From Paracoccus cavernae (GTDB taxonomy: Bacteria > Pseudomonadota > Alphaproteobacteria > Rhodobacterales > Rhodobacteraceae): a stretch of DNA of 64,000 nt. Below, in pieces: positions 30,430 through 39,794 of the stretch. The notes beneath the pieces were generated by a model, which was not told the DNA's origin, ran no database searches, and worked only from the letters and a program-made list of their open reading frames with translations. Within the stretch, counting starts at the first letter, position 1; the number at the start of each line of letters is the position of its first letter. The position numbers and the translations under genes are program-made. Where the stretch lies: the NCBI GenBank assembly GCA_030410095.1, contig JAUFRC010000001.1, positions 2,306,501 to 2,370,500 on the forward strand. Direction: 5' to 3'.

Positions 30430-30636
30430 GTCACATCCCTGGCAAAGTTTTGACAGGTGTCCGCCCGCGGATTCGGGCGAACACGATAGATGCAGGCAAT
30501 ACGAAGACTTTGGTCGACGCAGGCTGCGCCGATCCTTGACTTCGTATGCGAGGTTTGGGATGCTCAGGGTGTCGGGATTCCAAATCGACAAACCTAAGCA
30601 AGGTCCCGGGGCTCGGCCTCTGGGGCCTTTTGCTTT

Positions 30637-30864
30637 CTAAGGCTTCACTTTTCTCTCCTTCGTATAGCGGGCGGGCCAAATGATTTCAGGCTGTGTCTGA
30701 AGCTTACTAGCTATGGCCCTTTCTACTTTCTCAGACCGCCTGTGGCCTTGCGATACAAGGCTGACCGATGAAGGCGTGATACCCAACTCACGAGCGATTG
30801 CGCTGAAGCTTGAGCCTGCGAGTCTCAGGCGAGCTCGTAACATCTCATGGCAGCAATCGTTCAT
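30637..30864 (-). CDS. Ner-like transposon repressor
   Basis: 75 residues from the ATG at 30864, the same length as phage Mu Ner. The helix-turn-helix reads SFSAIARELGITPSSVSLVS with RRSEKVERAIASKL after it, and a Trp-Pro turn (IIWPARY) near the end as in Ner proteins. In Mu and related transposons Ner represses the transposase promoter. It lies upstream of tnsA in the same direction, with about 200 bases between, and a perfect palindrome sits just upstream of its start. Confidence 0.8.
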   Translation of the reverse strand: MNDCCHEMLRARLRLAGSSFSAIARELGITPSSVSLVSQGHRRSEKVERAIASKLQTQPEIIWPARYTKERKVKP

Positions 30865-30880
30865 GGCGAAGCCTTTTGCA

Positions 30881-30898
30881 GGTGATTCGCGAATCACC
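30881..30898. promoter_or_regulatory. Palindromic operator upstream of the Ner-like gene
   Basis: GGTGATTCGCGAATCACC is a perfect 18-base palindrome 17 bases before the ner-like start. A half site, GAATCAC, recurs at 30911-30917. The arrangement fits autoregulation by the Ner-like protein; that the protein binds here is inferred. Confidence 0.6.
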
Positions 30899-31022
30899 AT
30901 TGCACACAACGAATCACTAGGCGAGCAGTAATTATTGCTATGTCATTGAAAACGAATTGTATTTAGATAGAGTGGCGTGCCGAAATCCGGTGATTTTTGC
31001 AATTCGCGCTCGGGCCCGACCG

Positions 31023-31532
31023 CTATTGCGCGTTCCCCGTCAGATACGGCTTGATCGCATCCAGTGCCGCCGCCGATCCTGCCAGATCGAAGCGGTGCTG
31101 CATGCCGCCAAACCCGATCTTGACCCATGCTGCCCGGCGCAGATTGTGGACGAACAGGTTGGTCGCCCCCATTCCGGCGGTGCTGTAATTACTCATCAGC
31201 GCCTGGCTGCCGCTGGCCGCGAAATCCAGCCGCTCGCCGTTCGAGAACAGGATGCTGACCTGCTCCCCGGCCGCAGGCCCGCGCCCAGCCAGCGTGACAG
31301 TCACCGTGCAGTTGTTGGAATCGCAGGTGCCATTTTCGTCCAGCCCATTCACCTCATCGGTACGGGTGATCCAGATTTCGTTGCCGCGCTGGCGGCGCGG
31401 GCTGACATCGCCGGTCTCGTTGGTGAAAGTCCAGAACTCGGTCCCACCCTCCAGCGAGGCCTCGAAATACCAGCCATCGGCCAGAGCCGGGCTGGCGAGC
31501 GCCATCATGAGGGCGGCGAGATGTGCCTTCAT
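31023..31532 (-). CDS. Small secreted protein, unknown function
   Basis: 169 residues, intact. Signal peptide MKAHLAALMMALASPALAD; mature part GWYFEASLEGGTEFWTFTNE, with two close Cys (GTCDSNNCTVTV) that may form a disulfide, and VTLAGRGPAAGEQVSILFSN. Probably a beta-rich periplasmic domain; some similarity in layout to proteins resembling invasion-associated locus B, but I would not name it. Its start overlaps the stop of the ribbon-helix-helix gene by ATGA, making the last gene of a three-gene operon. Confidence 0.65.
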   Translation of the reverse strand: MKAHLAALMMALASPALADGWYFEASLEGGTEFWTFTNETGDVSPRRQRGNEIWITRTDEVNGLDENGTCDSNNCTVTVTLAGRGPAAGEQVSILFSNGERLDFAASGSQALMSNYSTAGMGATNLFVHNLRRAAWVKIGFGGMQHRFDLAGSAAALDAIKPYLTGNAQ

Positions 31533-31714
31533 TCTTCCAGATCCTCGGCCGGGATATCGACGCCTGCATCGGCCAGCGCCTGCGCGATCAGCTGGCTCAT
31601 GGTCATGTCGCGCCGCAGGGCCTCGATACGCAAAGACTTATGCGCCTCAGGGCTGAGGCTGATCGAGGTGCGTTTGGGGCCGCCCATCTGCCGTTTGCGT
31701 CGCAGGCTGCTCAT
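31529..31714 (-). CDS. Small ribbon-helix-helix-like protein
   Basis: 61 residues. A basic start (MSSLRRKRQMGGPKRT) is followed by SISLSPEAHKSLRIEALRRD and MTMSQLIAQALADAGVD, the strand-helix-helix pattern of Arc/CopG-type DNA-binding antitoxins and regulators. It overlaps both neighbours by four bases (ATGA on each side), so the three genes are tightly coupled. No toxin-like partner is apparent; the neighbours are a membrane zinc-ribbon protein and a secreted protein. Confidence 0.65.
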   Translation of the reverse strand: MSSLRRKRQMGGPKRTSISLSPEAHKSLRIEALRRDMTMSQLIAQALADAGVDIPAEDLEE

Positions 31715-32040
31715 CGGAACCAGCTTTCCTGCATCCGGGGAATGAAGCGGTGCATCACCAGCCCTGCAATGCCGAAAAGCAGCATGAACGGGCTGAGCAG
31801 CATGAACATGAAAAAGCCCACGCCCCAGTTTACCTGCCACGAGCTCGTGGCCGCTGAATAGCCCAGAGCGAGGCCGATCAGCGCGGCGAGGCCTGCGCCG
31901 ATGAACATGATCTGCGCCGCACCTCGCCATCGTTCAGCCGACCAGCCCGGCTTCAGGATGCCGCGTTGTGCGCCGCAGCTCGGGCAGGTTGTCGCTTCAG
32001 CGTGAATCTCACTCATGCAATGCGGACATTGTTGGGGCAT
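31711..32040 (-). CDS. Zinc-ribbon membrane protein
   Basis: 109 residues, intact. N-terminal zinc ribbon with two CxxC knuckles (CPHCMSEIHAEATTCPSCG), then two membrane helices (about residues 45-65 and 70-95; IMFIGAGLAALIGLALGYS, VGFFMFMLLSPFMLLFG) and a short tail. First gene of a three-gene overlapping operon. Divergent from the XRE gene. Function unknown. Confidence 0.75.
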   Translation of the reverse strand: MPQQCPHCMSEIHAEATTCPSCGAQRGILKPGWSAERWRGAAQIMFIGAGLAALIGLALGYSAATSSWQVNWGVGFFMFMLLSPFMLLFGIAGLVMHRFIPRMQESWFR

Positions 32041-32096
32041 ATCAGGCTCCTGAATGTCGAATGAATGTTAAAACAGGTAGAGTTAAAAACGTCGGC

Positions 32097-32113
32097 GCAC
32101 AATAGCATTGTGC
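32097..32113. promoter_or_regulatory. Palindrome abutting the XRE start codon
   Basis: GCACAAT (32097-32103) and its exact complement ATTGTGC (32107-32113) around AGC end exactly where the ATG of the XRE gene begins, leaving no room for a normal ribosome binding site. This suggests an autoregulatory operator and a leaderless or very short-leader transcript. Confidence 0.55.
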
Positions 32114-32341
32114 ATGAAAACGACCCCCAGAAGCCCCCTGCGAGACATCGTAGCGCGCAACATGCGCAGGCTTCGTGCCGAACGCGGCTGGTCGCAAGAG
32201 TATCTGGCGAATGAGTGCGGGTTGAACCGGACCTATCTGAGTGCGGTCGAACGGTCGGAGCAGAACATCTCTATCGACAATCTGTATAGAGTCGCTCAGG
32301 GGTTTGGGGTAGAAAGCTGGACGCTACTGAAGGCCGAGTAA
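32114..32341 (+). CDS. XRE-family regulator, possible controller of the restriction operon
   Basis: 75 residues, almost entirely one HTH_3 domain: LRAERGWSQEYLANECGLNR, TYLSAVERSEQNISIDNLYR, VAQGFGVESWTLLKAE. Size and domain match the controller (C) proteins that delay restriction-enzyme expression after entry into a new cell. It lies about 120 bases upstream of hsdR in the same direction. ATG 32114 is used; a TTG two codons earlier is possible. C proteins are usual with type II systems, so the role here is inference. Confidence 0.8.
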   Translation: MKTTPRSPLRDIVARNMRRLRAERGWSQEYLANECGLNRTYLSAVERSEQNISIDNLYRVAQGFGVESWTLLKAE

Positions 32342-32459
32342 ACCGCAGTTTGTCGGGAAGAGTTGCTGATATGGCCTGCTTCGGGCTCTTACCGTCATGG
32401 CTTCATCAATCGGACTGGATGGATATTCCGTTGCTTTTGCAAGACGATGCTACCAAAAC

Positions 32460-35400
32460 ATGGTCATGGGACAGTCGATAAGCAATTTTGATTTTCTGGA
32501 GCGCGTGGACGGTGAGCTGGCCAATCTGGGGCGATTGGCCGAGAGCTATTTTCAGGACGACCCAAGCACCAGCCTGATAAAGCTGAGGCAGTTTGCCGAG
32601 CGCCTGACGCGTCGTCACGCTGCGCTCGTTGGCGTGGAATTTCAACCTGACGACACGCAATCCGACATTTTGCGGCGCCTGAAGTATGAGCGTGCAGTGC
32701 CGGAACGCGTACTCGATGTCCTCCACCATATCCGCAAGCTCGGGAATACGGCGGTTCACGAGAGCGGTGGTGATCATCGTGAGGCGCTTGCCTGCCTCAA
32801 GATGTCAGTGCAGTTGGGGGTTTGGCACATTCGGACAAGCACGGCCGATCGGAATTTCTCTGTAGGCTCCTTCATTCCGCCACGGTCGCCGGCGAACCCC
32901 ACCCAAGAACTGCAAGATGAGCTGTCAAGACTGCGATCGGACAGGGACGCAGCGCTGACAGTTGCGCAGAAGGCAGAGGAAGCGCGACGGCAGGCCATGC
33001 GGGATGCCGAGAGCGCGAAAGAGCGCCATCAGCGCGAGGTCGAGGAACGGCAAATCTGGGAAGCATTGGCGCAGGATGCCGATCGCCAGCTTCAGGAGTT
33101 CATCACCGAGGCGAAGAAGCAGGTGCCGGCGACCATGGCGCTCTTTGTGCAGGCTGCCAATGATGCCGCAGGTGCGATCGACCTTGATGAGCAAGCGACC
33201 CGCGCGCTGATTGATCAACAATTGCGGGACCGTGGCTGGGAGACGGACAGCGTCGATCTGCGCTATGGTAAGGAACCCGGCCCGTCAAAGGGCGGAACAT
33301 GGCGATCGCCGAGTGGCCCACAGCGTCAGGCCCGGCCGATTACGCCCTGTTCGTAGGGGAAACCTGCCTCGGAATTGTCGAGGCCAAACGGTACCGCAAG
33401 AATGTTTCTGCGGCTGTCGATCAGGCAGAGCGGTATTCAAAGGGTTTTGTCTCGGCCGCAAATGCCGACCAATGGGATGACGGGTTTGTCGTTCCGTTCG
33501 TGTTCGCCACCAACGGGCGTCCCTACTTGAAGCAGGTGGAGACCGAAAGCGGCATCTGGTTTCGTGATGCCCGACTTCCCAGTAACTTGCGACGCGCACT
33601 GATGGGCTGGTTCCGTCCGGACGAACTGCTGTCAATGCTGGAGGTCGACAAGGAAAAGGCACAGGCCTCTCTGGCCGCGCGCTCTTTCGATTTTGGCTTC
33701 CAGCTGCGCCCATATCAGAAGGCTGCAATCGAGGCCGTCGAGAACACGCTTGCGACCGAAAAGCGCGAGATGCTGGTGGCCATGGCGACGGGCACCGGCA
33801 AGACCAAGCTCGCCATCGCCATGCTTTATCGACTACTGGCGACCAAGCGGTTCCGCCGCATCTGTTTTGTGGTTGACCGTTCTGCCCTCGGGACGCAAAC
33901 CACCGACGAATTCATGAGCACGGCCATCGAGGGGCCGAAGACCTTTGGCCAGCTTTTCGGCATCAAGGGGCTCGAGGACATCAAACCCGATCCCGAGACT
34001 CGCGTGCATATCTGCACGATTCAAGGACTGGTAAAACGGGTTCTCTACAACAATGATCCTGCCGATGTGCCTCCGATCGGCCAGTATGATCTGATGGTGA
34101 TCGATGAATGCCACCGCGGCTATCTGCTCGACCGAGAAATGTCGGACGCCGAGCTGAGCTTTCGGGGGCAAGATGACTATATCTCCAAATACCGCCGGGT
34201 TCTGGAGTATTTCGACGCGGTCAAGATCGGCTTGACGGCCACGCCCGCGTTGCATACCGCGCAGATTTTTGGTGACCCGATCTATACCTATACCTACCGT
34301 GAGGCAGTGGTGGACGGCTGGCTGATTGATCACGAGCCACCGATCCGCTTCCAAACCGCGCTGTCCAAGGCCGGAATCACCTTCGACGTAGGCGATACTG
34401 TCGAGGTGTTGGACAGCCATACGGGCGAGGTACAGAATACAGTTGCCCCTGACGAATTGAACTTCAAGGTAGAGGATTTCAATCGAAAGGTGATTACCCA
34501 GCCTTTCAACCAGGTCGTCGCCGAAGAGCTGGCAAAGCATATTGACCCGAGTCTCGAAGGCAAGACGCTGGTCTTTGCGGCAACGGATGCCCATGCCGAT
34601 ATCATCGTGAACGAACTGAAGAAGGCGTTTGCCGCGCAATATGGCTCAATCGAGGATGCCGCAATCCGCAAAATTACCGGCAGCGTGGACAAGGTCGGCA
34701 CACTAATCCGGTCGTTTCGCAACGATGCCTTTCCGCAGATTGCCGTGACAGTTGACCTGCTGACCACGGGCATCGACGTGCCCAAGATCACAAATCTCGT
34801 GTTCATTCGCCGCGTGAACAGTCGCATCCTCTACGAACAGATGCTGGGCCGGGCGACGCGCCTCTGCGATGAGATCGGCAAGGAGGTATTCCGGATCTTC
34901 GACGCGGTGGATCTTTATGCCACGTTGCAGGACCTGACGCAGATGAAACCTGTCGCCAGCAATCCGAAACTGACCTTCGAACAGCTTTTCGACGAGTTGG
35001 CGACCGTAACTGAGGATGACCAGCGCGAACTTGTTCGCGATCAGGCGCTGGCCAAACTGCACCGCAGGCTGCGAAAGTTGCCCAGCAAAGTCGCACAGGC
35101 CGTCGAGGATCTGACCGGCGAGACGGTCGAGCACCTCCGCGACCGCCTCAAGCAAGGCTCCCCGGCAGAGGCCGCCGCCCATGTCCGGAAGTTCCCCGAA
35201 CTTGGCAAGGTTCTCGACTGGAACCCGGATGGCAAAGGGCCGATATGGATTCCGATATCGCATCACGAAGACAGCATGCACGCCGTTACCACGGGCTATG
35301 GCGAATACGAGAAGCCCGAAGATTTCCTCGATACCTTCACCTCCTTCGTGAAGAACAACCAGAACCGGATTGCCGCGCTCTCGGTCGTCGTTCAGCGCCC

Positions 35401-35815
35401 GCGCGATCTGACGCGCGCCGAGTTGCGCAGCTTGCGCCTCGAACTCGACAGGATGGGCTTTTCGGAAACCAGCCTACGCCGGGCTTGGAATGACGCCTCG
35501 AATGAGGACATTGCCGCCTCGATCATCGGCTATGTCCGGCAGGCCGCACTTGGCGACCCGCTGATCCCGTTCGAAACCCGCGTCCAGACCGCGACCCGCG
35601 CGATCCTTGCCAAGGGCAAATGGACGGAACCGCAAAAGCAGTGGCTGCGCCGGATCGCTGAGCAGATCACGCGGGAAATAGTGCTTGATCGCGACAGCAT
35701 CGACCAGGGCAACTTCGCCGCCCATGGGGGCTTCAATCGCCTCAACAAGGTCTTTAACGGTCAGTTGGAATCCATCTTGCACGATTTCAACGAAGAACTC
35801 TGGAAAGTCGCATGA
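32460..35815 (+). CDS. hsdR: Type I restriction enzyme, R subunit (HsdR), one frame break
   Basis: About 1118 residues. N-terminal DUF4145-type helical region (LRRLKYERAVPERVLDVLHH), coiled coil (AEEARRQAMRDAESAKERHQ), the nuclease domain with Asp and EAK (ADYALFVGETCLGIVEAKRY), then the SF2 translocase: Walker A MATGTGKTKLA, DECH box, motif VI MLGRATRLC, and the C-terminal HsdM-contact region. The frame breaks near 33290 between coiled coil and nuclease; one G added to GG restores it. Starts at 32397 or 32466 are also possible. It cuts unmodified DNA after ATP-driven translocation. The stop overlaps the hsdM start. Confidence 0.92.
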
Positions 35816-37284
35816 GCCCGAACACCAATGACATCGTCGCCAAGCTATGGCGCGAGGCCAAGACGCTGCAAGGCGCGGGCATCTCGATCCTGCACTATGT
35901 CAACGAACTGACCTACCTTCTCTTCCTCAAGATGCTGGAGGAAACCGGGCAAACCACGCTCATCCCCGCCGCCTATAGCTGGTCCGAGCTGTCAAAGGCC
36001 GAGGGTGGCGACCAGCTTCGTTATTACAAGAAGCTGCTGCTTGATCTTGGTGACCCCGAAATTGTCCACAATGTGATGGTTCTGGCGATCTTCACCGATG
36101 CCGTCACCCATCTACGTGAACCCAAGGACCTCAAAACGCTGACCACCAATATCGACAAGATCGACTGGTTCAGCGCGCGAGGACGGCCTTGGCGACATGT
36201 ATGAAGGCCTGATGCAAAAGGTCATGTCGGACAGCAAGTCCAAGGCGGGCCAGTATTTCACGCCGCGTGCCCTGATCGACAGCATCATCCGCCTGATCCA
36301 GCCACAGCCGGGCGAGATCGTCCAGGACCCTGCCGCCGGCACCGCCGGCTTCCTGATCGCCGCCGACCGCTACATCAAGGACGCGACCGACGACCTGTTC
36401 ACGCTTTCCGAAGACCAGGGCAACTTTCAGCGTCGGCAGGCTTTCCGGGGCACGAATGGGTGCCCGACACCCACCGCCTTTGCGTGATGAACATGCTGCT
36501 GCACGGCATCGAAAGCCTTGTCGGCTGCGAGGATAGCTGCGCACCTGCGGGTGAGGCCCTTGGCCGAGCTGATGTGATCCTGACAAACCCGCCCTTCAAC
36601 AAGATGCCATCGAACGTCAACCGTCCGGACTTCACGCTGACAGCGGGTGAGCGGGTCGGCCCGATGCCCTTCCTGGAACACGCGATCCGTATGCTGAAGC
36701 CGGGCGGGCGCTGCGCGATCGTCATGCCCGACAACATCCTGTTCGGCGACGGCAGCGGCACCGCGCTGCGCCGCTTCCTGATGGTGAACTGCAACCTGCA
36801 TACCATCCTGCGCCTGCCGACCGGCATCTTCTATGCTCAGGGTGTCAAGACCAACGTGCTGTTCTTCACCCGTGTCACCGACCGCATCTATCCGCCCGAT
36901 CACGCGACACAGGCGACCGAGGCGGTTTGGTTCTACGACCTGCGCACCAACATGCCGTCCTTCGGCAAGACCAACGCCCTGACCGCCGCGCATTTCAAGG
37001 AGTTCGATGCGCTGTTCGGCCCCGATCCCCTTGGCGGTTCCGCGCGGGAAGAGGGTGGCGAGACCAACCGCTGGCACAAGTTGACGCGCGAGCAGATCGC
37101 CGCGCGCGGTGACAACCTTGACTGGACCTGGCTGCGCGATGAAAGCGGTGACCCCGAGGACCAGATGACCGAGCCGGACGAGATCGCCGCCGCGATCATC
37201 GGACACCTGCGCGCCGCGCTGGAGGAGATCGAGGGGCTGGCCGAGGAATTGGACGCAGCGCCGATGGTCGAGGCGGCGGAATGA
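35812..37284 (+). CDS. hsdM: Type I DNA methyltransferase, M subunit (HsdM), two frame breaks
   Basis: About 491 residues. N-terminal HsdM domain (LWREAKTLQGAGISILHYVN), the SAM-binding motif in GQYFTPRALIDSIIRLI and DPAAGTAGFLIAA, and the catalytic NPPF in ADVILTNPPFNKM for N6-adenine methylation. Two breaks: near 36177 two bases are missing from a GCGCGC repeat, and near 36447 one G is missing from GGGG. After repair the protein is complete. Overlaps hsdR and hsdS by four bases each, so the three subunits are co-translated. Confidence 0.9.
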
Positions 37285-38552
37285 CGGGGCTGCCGCAGGG
37301 GTGGGTCAGGGCACCACTCATGGATATCATCGAGTTGCACGACGCGCGCAGGATTCCTCTTAATGCAACCGAACGAGCGTCGCGCAAGGGCCCTTACCCT
37401 TACTACGGGGCCAATGGACAGGTGGACAGCGTTGATGACTATCTGTTCGACGGTGAATTCGTTCTGTTGGCCGAGGATGGCGGCTTCTTTGACAACCCAG
37501 CACGCGGCGTAGCTTATGAGGCAAAAGGTCAGTTCTGGGTGAACAACCACGCCCATATTCTTTCAGGGCGTGGGGATATTGAAACAAGTTTTCTGAAATC
37601 GTGGCTGAACAGCCTCGATTGGATGCAGTACGTTTCCGGATCGACCCGCCTGAAGCTTACGCAAGCCGGAATGAGTGGTGCCGAAATCCCCCTTCCGCCA
37701 CTCCCCGAACAGCGGCGGATCGTGCGCAAGTTCGACACCCTCAGCGCCCGCAGCACCACCGCCCGCACCCACCTTACCGCCATCGAAAAACTGGTGCAGC
37801 GGTACAAGCTGGCCGTCCTTTCTCGAACTCTTTTCCGAAATGAAATGCCGGTGAAGCGGCTCAGGGACGTGCTGACGGACATCCGATATGGGACAGCGGC
37901 CAAATGTAGTTATGACCCAACCGGCACACCGGTTCTACGCATTCCTAACATTCAGTCACGGAGGATCGATCGGTCTGACCTTAAGACCGCGCATTTCGCT
38001 AAGAAAGAAATCGAGCAACTTGCATTGAGGGCTGGCGACATACTGGTAATCCGATCAAACGGCAGTCCTGATCTCGTTGGCCGCGTCGCGCTTGTGACAG
38101 AGCACGAGACAGATTGCCTTTTCGCAGGATACCTTATCCGGCTGCGCCTGTCCGCAACCGAGGCGCTGCCCGAGTATGTTCGCCTTTGCTTCGAAAGCGA
38201 TGAAGTGCGGGCCATCATCGAAGCGGCATCCAAATCGACCAGCGGCGTAAACAACGTTAACTCCACCCAGTTAAAAGAGATCGAGCTTCCACTGCCCGCA
38301 GTCGACGAACAACGCGAAATCGTCCACCGAATCGAAACCGCCTTCGCCAAGATCGACCGCCTCGCCGCCGAAGCCGCAAAGGCCCTGAAACTGCTCGGCC
38401 ACCTCGACCAGCGCATTCTGGCGAAAGCCTTCGCAGGCGAGCTTGTTCCGCAGGACCCCACCGACGAACCCGCCGAAGCCCTCCTCGCCCGCATCCGCGA
38501 AGCTCGTGCCGCCACGCCCAAACCCAAACGCGGCAGAAAGGCCCGCACATGA
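37281..38552 (+). CDS. hsdS: Type I specificity subunit (HsdS)
   Basis: 423 residues, intact. Two target-recognition domains (about residues 5-150 and 190-340) each followed by a conserved coiled-coil spacer: PLPPLPEQRRIVRKFDTLSA and PLPAVDEQREIVHRIETAFA. These two half-sites define a bipartite recognition sequence, which cannot be predicted here. Overlaps hsdM at its start and the NucS-like gene at its end, both by ATGA. Confidence 0.93.
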   Translation: MTGLPQGWVRAPLMDIIELHDARRIPLNATERASRKGPYPYYGANGQVDSVDDYLFDGEFVLLAEDGGFFDNPARGVAYEAKGQFWVNNHAHILSGRGDIETSFLKSWLNSLDWMQYVSGSTRLKLTQAGMSGAEIPLPPLPEQRRIVRKFDTLSARSTTARTHLTAIEKLVQRYKLAVLSRTLFRNEMPVKRLRDVLTDIRYGTAAKCSYDPTGTPVLRIPNIQSRRIDRSDLKTAHFAKKEIEQLALRAGDILVIRSNGSPDLVGRVALVTEHETDCLFAGYLIRLRLSATEALPEYVRLCFESDEVRAIIEAASKSTSGVNNVNSTQLKEIELPLPAVDEQREIVHRIETAFAKIDRLAAEAAKALKLLGHLDQRILAKAFAGELVPQDPTDEPAEALLARIREARAATPKPKRGRKART

Positions 38553-39604
38553 CCTCACTGTATCAAATCCGCGATGGGCAATTGCGCCCCGCCATTCGCC
38601 GCGCGCTGTCGAAGGAAGAGATGATCGAGGGCTGGGTCGCCGCGAATCCTGGCCTTGTCGGCATCGACGCCATGATCATTGGTCGACAGGTGCCGACCGA
38701 CCACGGCAAGTTCATCGACCTTCTGGCCATGGACGCTACCGGCGGGCTGGTCATTATCGAGTTGAAGAAAGACCGAACTCCGCGCGAAATCGTCGCGCAG
38801 GTGCTTGATTACGCCTCATGGGTCAGAACCCTGACGACGCCCGAAATCTATGACCGGGCCGAGAAATACCTGGGAACACGCCTGGCCACTGCTTTCCTAG
38901 ACCGTTTTGGCGAGGCGATCCCCGAACGGCTTAACGCCAGTCACTCCATGCTGATCGTCGCCAGCGAACTCGACCCAGCCTCTCGCCGGATCGTTGAGTA
39001 CCTGTCTGAAGAACATGGCGTCGCGATCAATACCGTCTTCTTCAACGTCTTCGAGGTCGATGGCCAAGAATGGCTGACGACCGACTTTCTGCTGGACCAG
39101 GAAGCGGTGGAAGAGCGGTCGGAACGCAAGGTCCGCGCGCCGTGGTCGGGGTATTACTTCGTCAATGCGGGTCTGGGCGAGCATCGTTCCTGGGCAGACA
39201 TGAAGCGATATGGGTTCATCTCGGCTGGAGGCGGCGAATTCTACTCGAAACGGCTATATCAACTGAGCGTGGGTGATGAGGTTTTCGTCTATGACAAGGG
39301 CAACGGCTACATCGGTTATGGTATCGTGACAGCCGAGGCCCGTCCTGCGGCCGAGTTTATGACGCCTGACGGTCCACTCTTCGAGCAACCGCTGTCCGAA
39401 CCCCGAATGAAGCGCCTTGGCGAACCGCAAGAAAACGCAGAGCACGCCGTCGGCATCGAATGGCGCAAAACGGTTGATCCTGCCCAGGCCAAGCGCTTCA
39501 AAGGAGCATTTGCGAACCAGAACATTGTCTGCAAGCTACGGGATGAAGCGACAGTGGATTTCCTAACAGAGCAGTTCGAGGTCATTCGACCAACTATGAC
39601 GTAA
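38549..39604 (+). CDS. NucS-like nuclease fused to an EVE/PUA-like domain
   Basis: 351 residues, intact. The N-terminal half is a NucS/EndoMS-type nuclease: FIDLLAMDATGGLVIIELKK (Asp, then Glu-x-Lys) and IVAQVLDYASWV (Gln). The C-terminal half resembles an EVE/PUA-like base reader: SGYYFVNAGLGEHRSWADMK, LSVGDEVFVYDKGNGYIGYG. EVE-type domains bind modified bases, so the fusion may cut modified or damaged DNA. It overlaps hsdS by ATGA, so it is part of the restriction operon and may extend protection to DNA that type I restriction misses (inference). Confidence 0.75.
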   Translation: MTSLYQIRDGQLRPAIRRALSKEEMIEGWVAANPGLVGIDAMIIGRQVPTDHGKFIDLLAMDATGGLVIIELKKDRTPREIVAQVLDYASWVRTLTTPEIYDRAEKYLGTRLATAFLDRFGEAIPERLNASHSMLIVASELDPASRRIVEYLSEEHGVAINTVFFNVFEVDGQEWLTTDFLLDQEAVEERSERKVRAPWSGYYFVNAGLGEHRSWADMKRYGFISAGGGEFYSKRLYQLSVGDEVFVYDKGNGYIGYGIVTAEARPAAEFMTPDGPLFEQPLSEPRMKRLGEPQENAEHAVGIEWRKTVDPAQAKRFKGAFANQNIVCKLRDEATVDFLTEQFEVIRPTMT

Positions 39605-39794
39605 GGGGCGGAAAGCTGCAGTTCGCGGCGCGTGCTAACGCAACTTTTCCACACCACCGAAGCGGACATTCCGCAAGGATCATCCCGTCGAGCCGTGCGT
39701 GATCTACACAAAGGGTGCAATGTGGTCTCAGCTGTCGGGGCGTTGACGGTGAGATGCTCCGGCACATAGTGTGTTCGGTTCGCCGGGGGAAATT

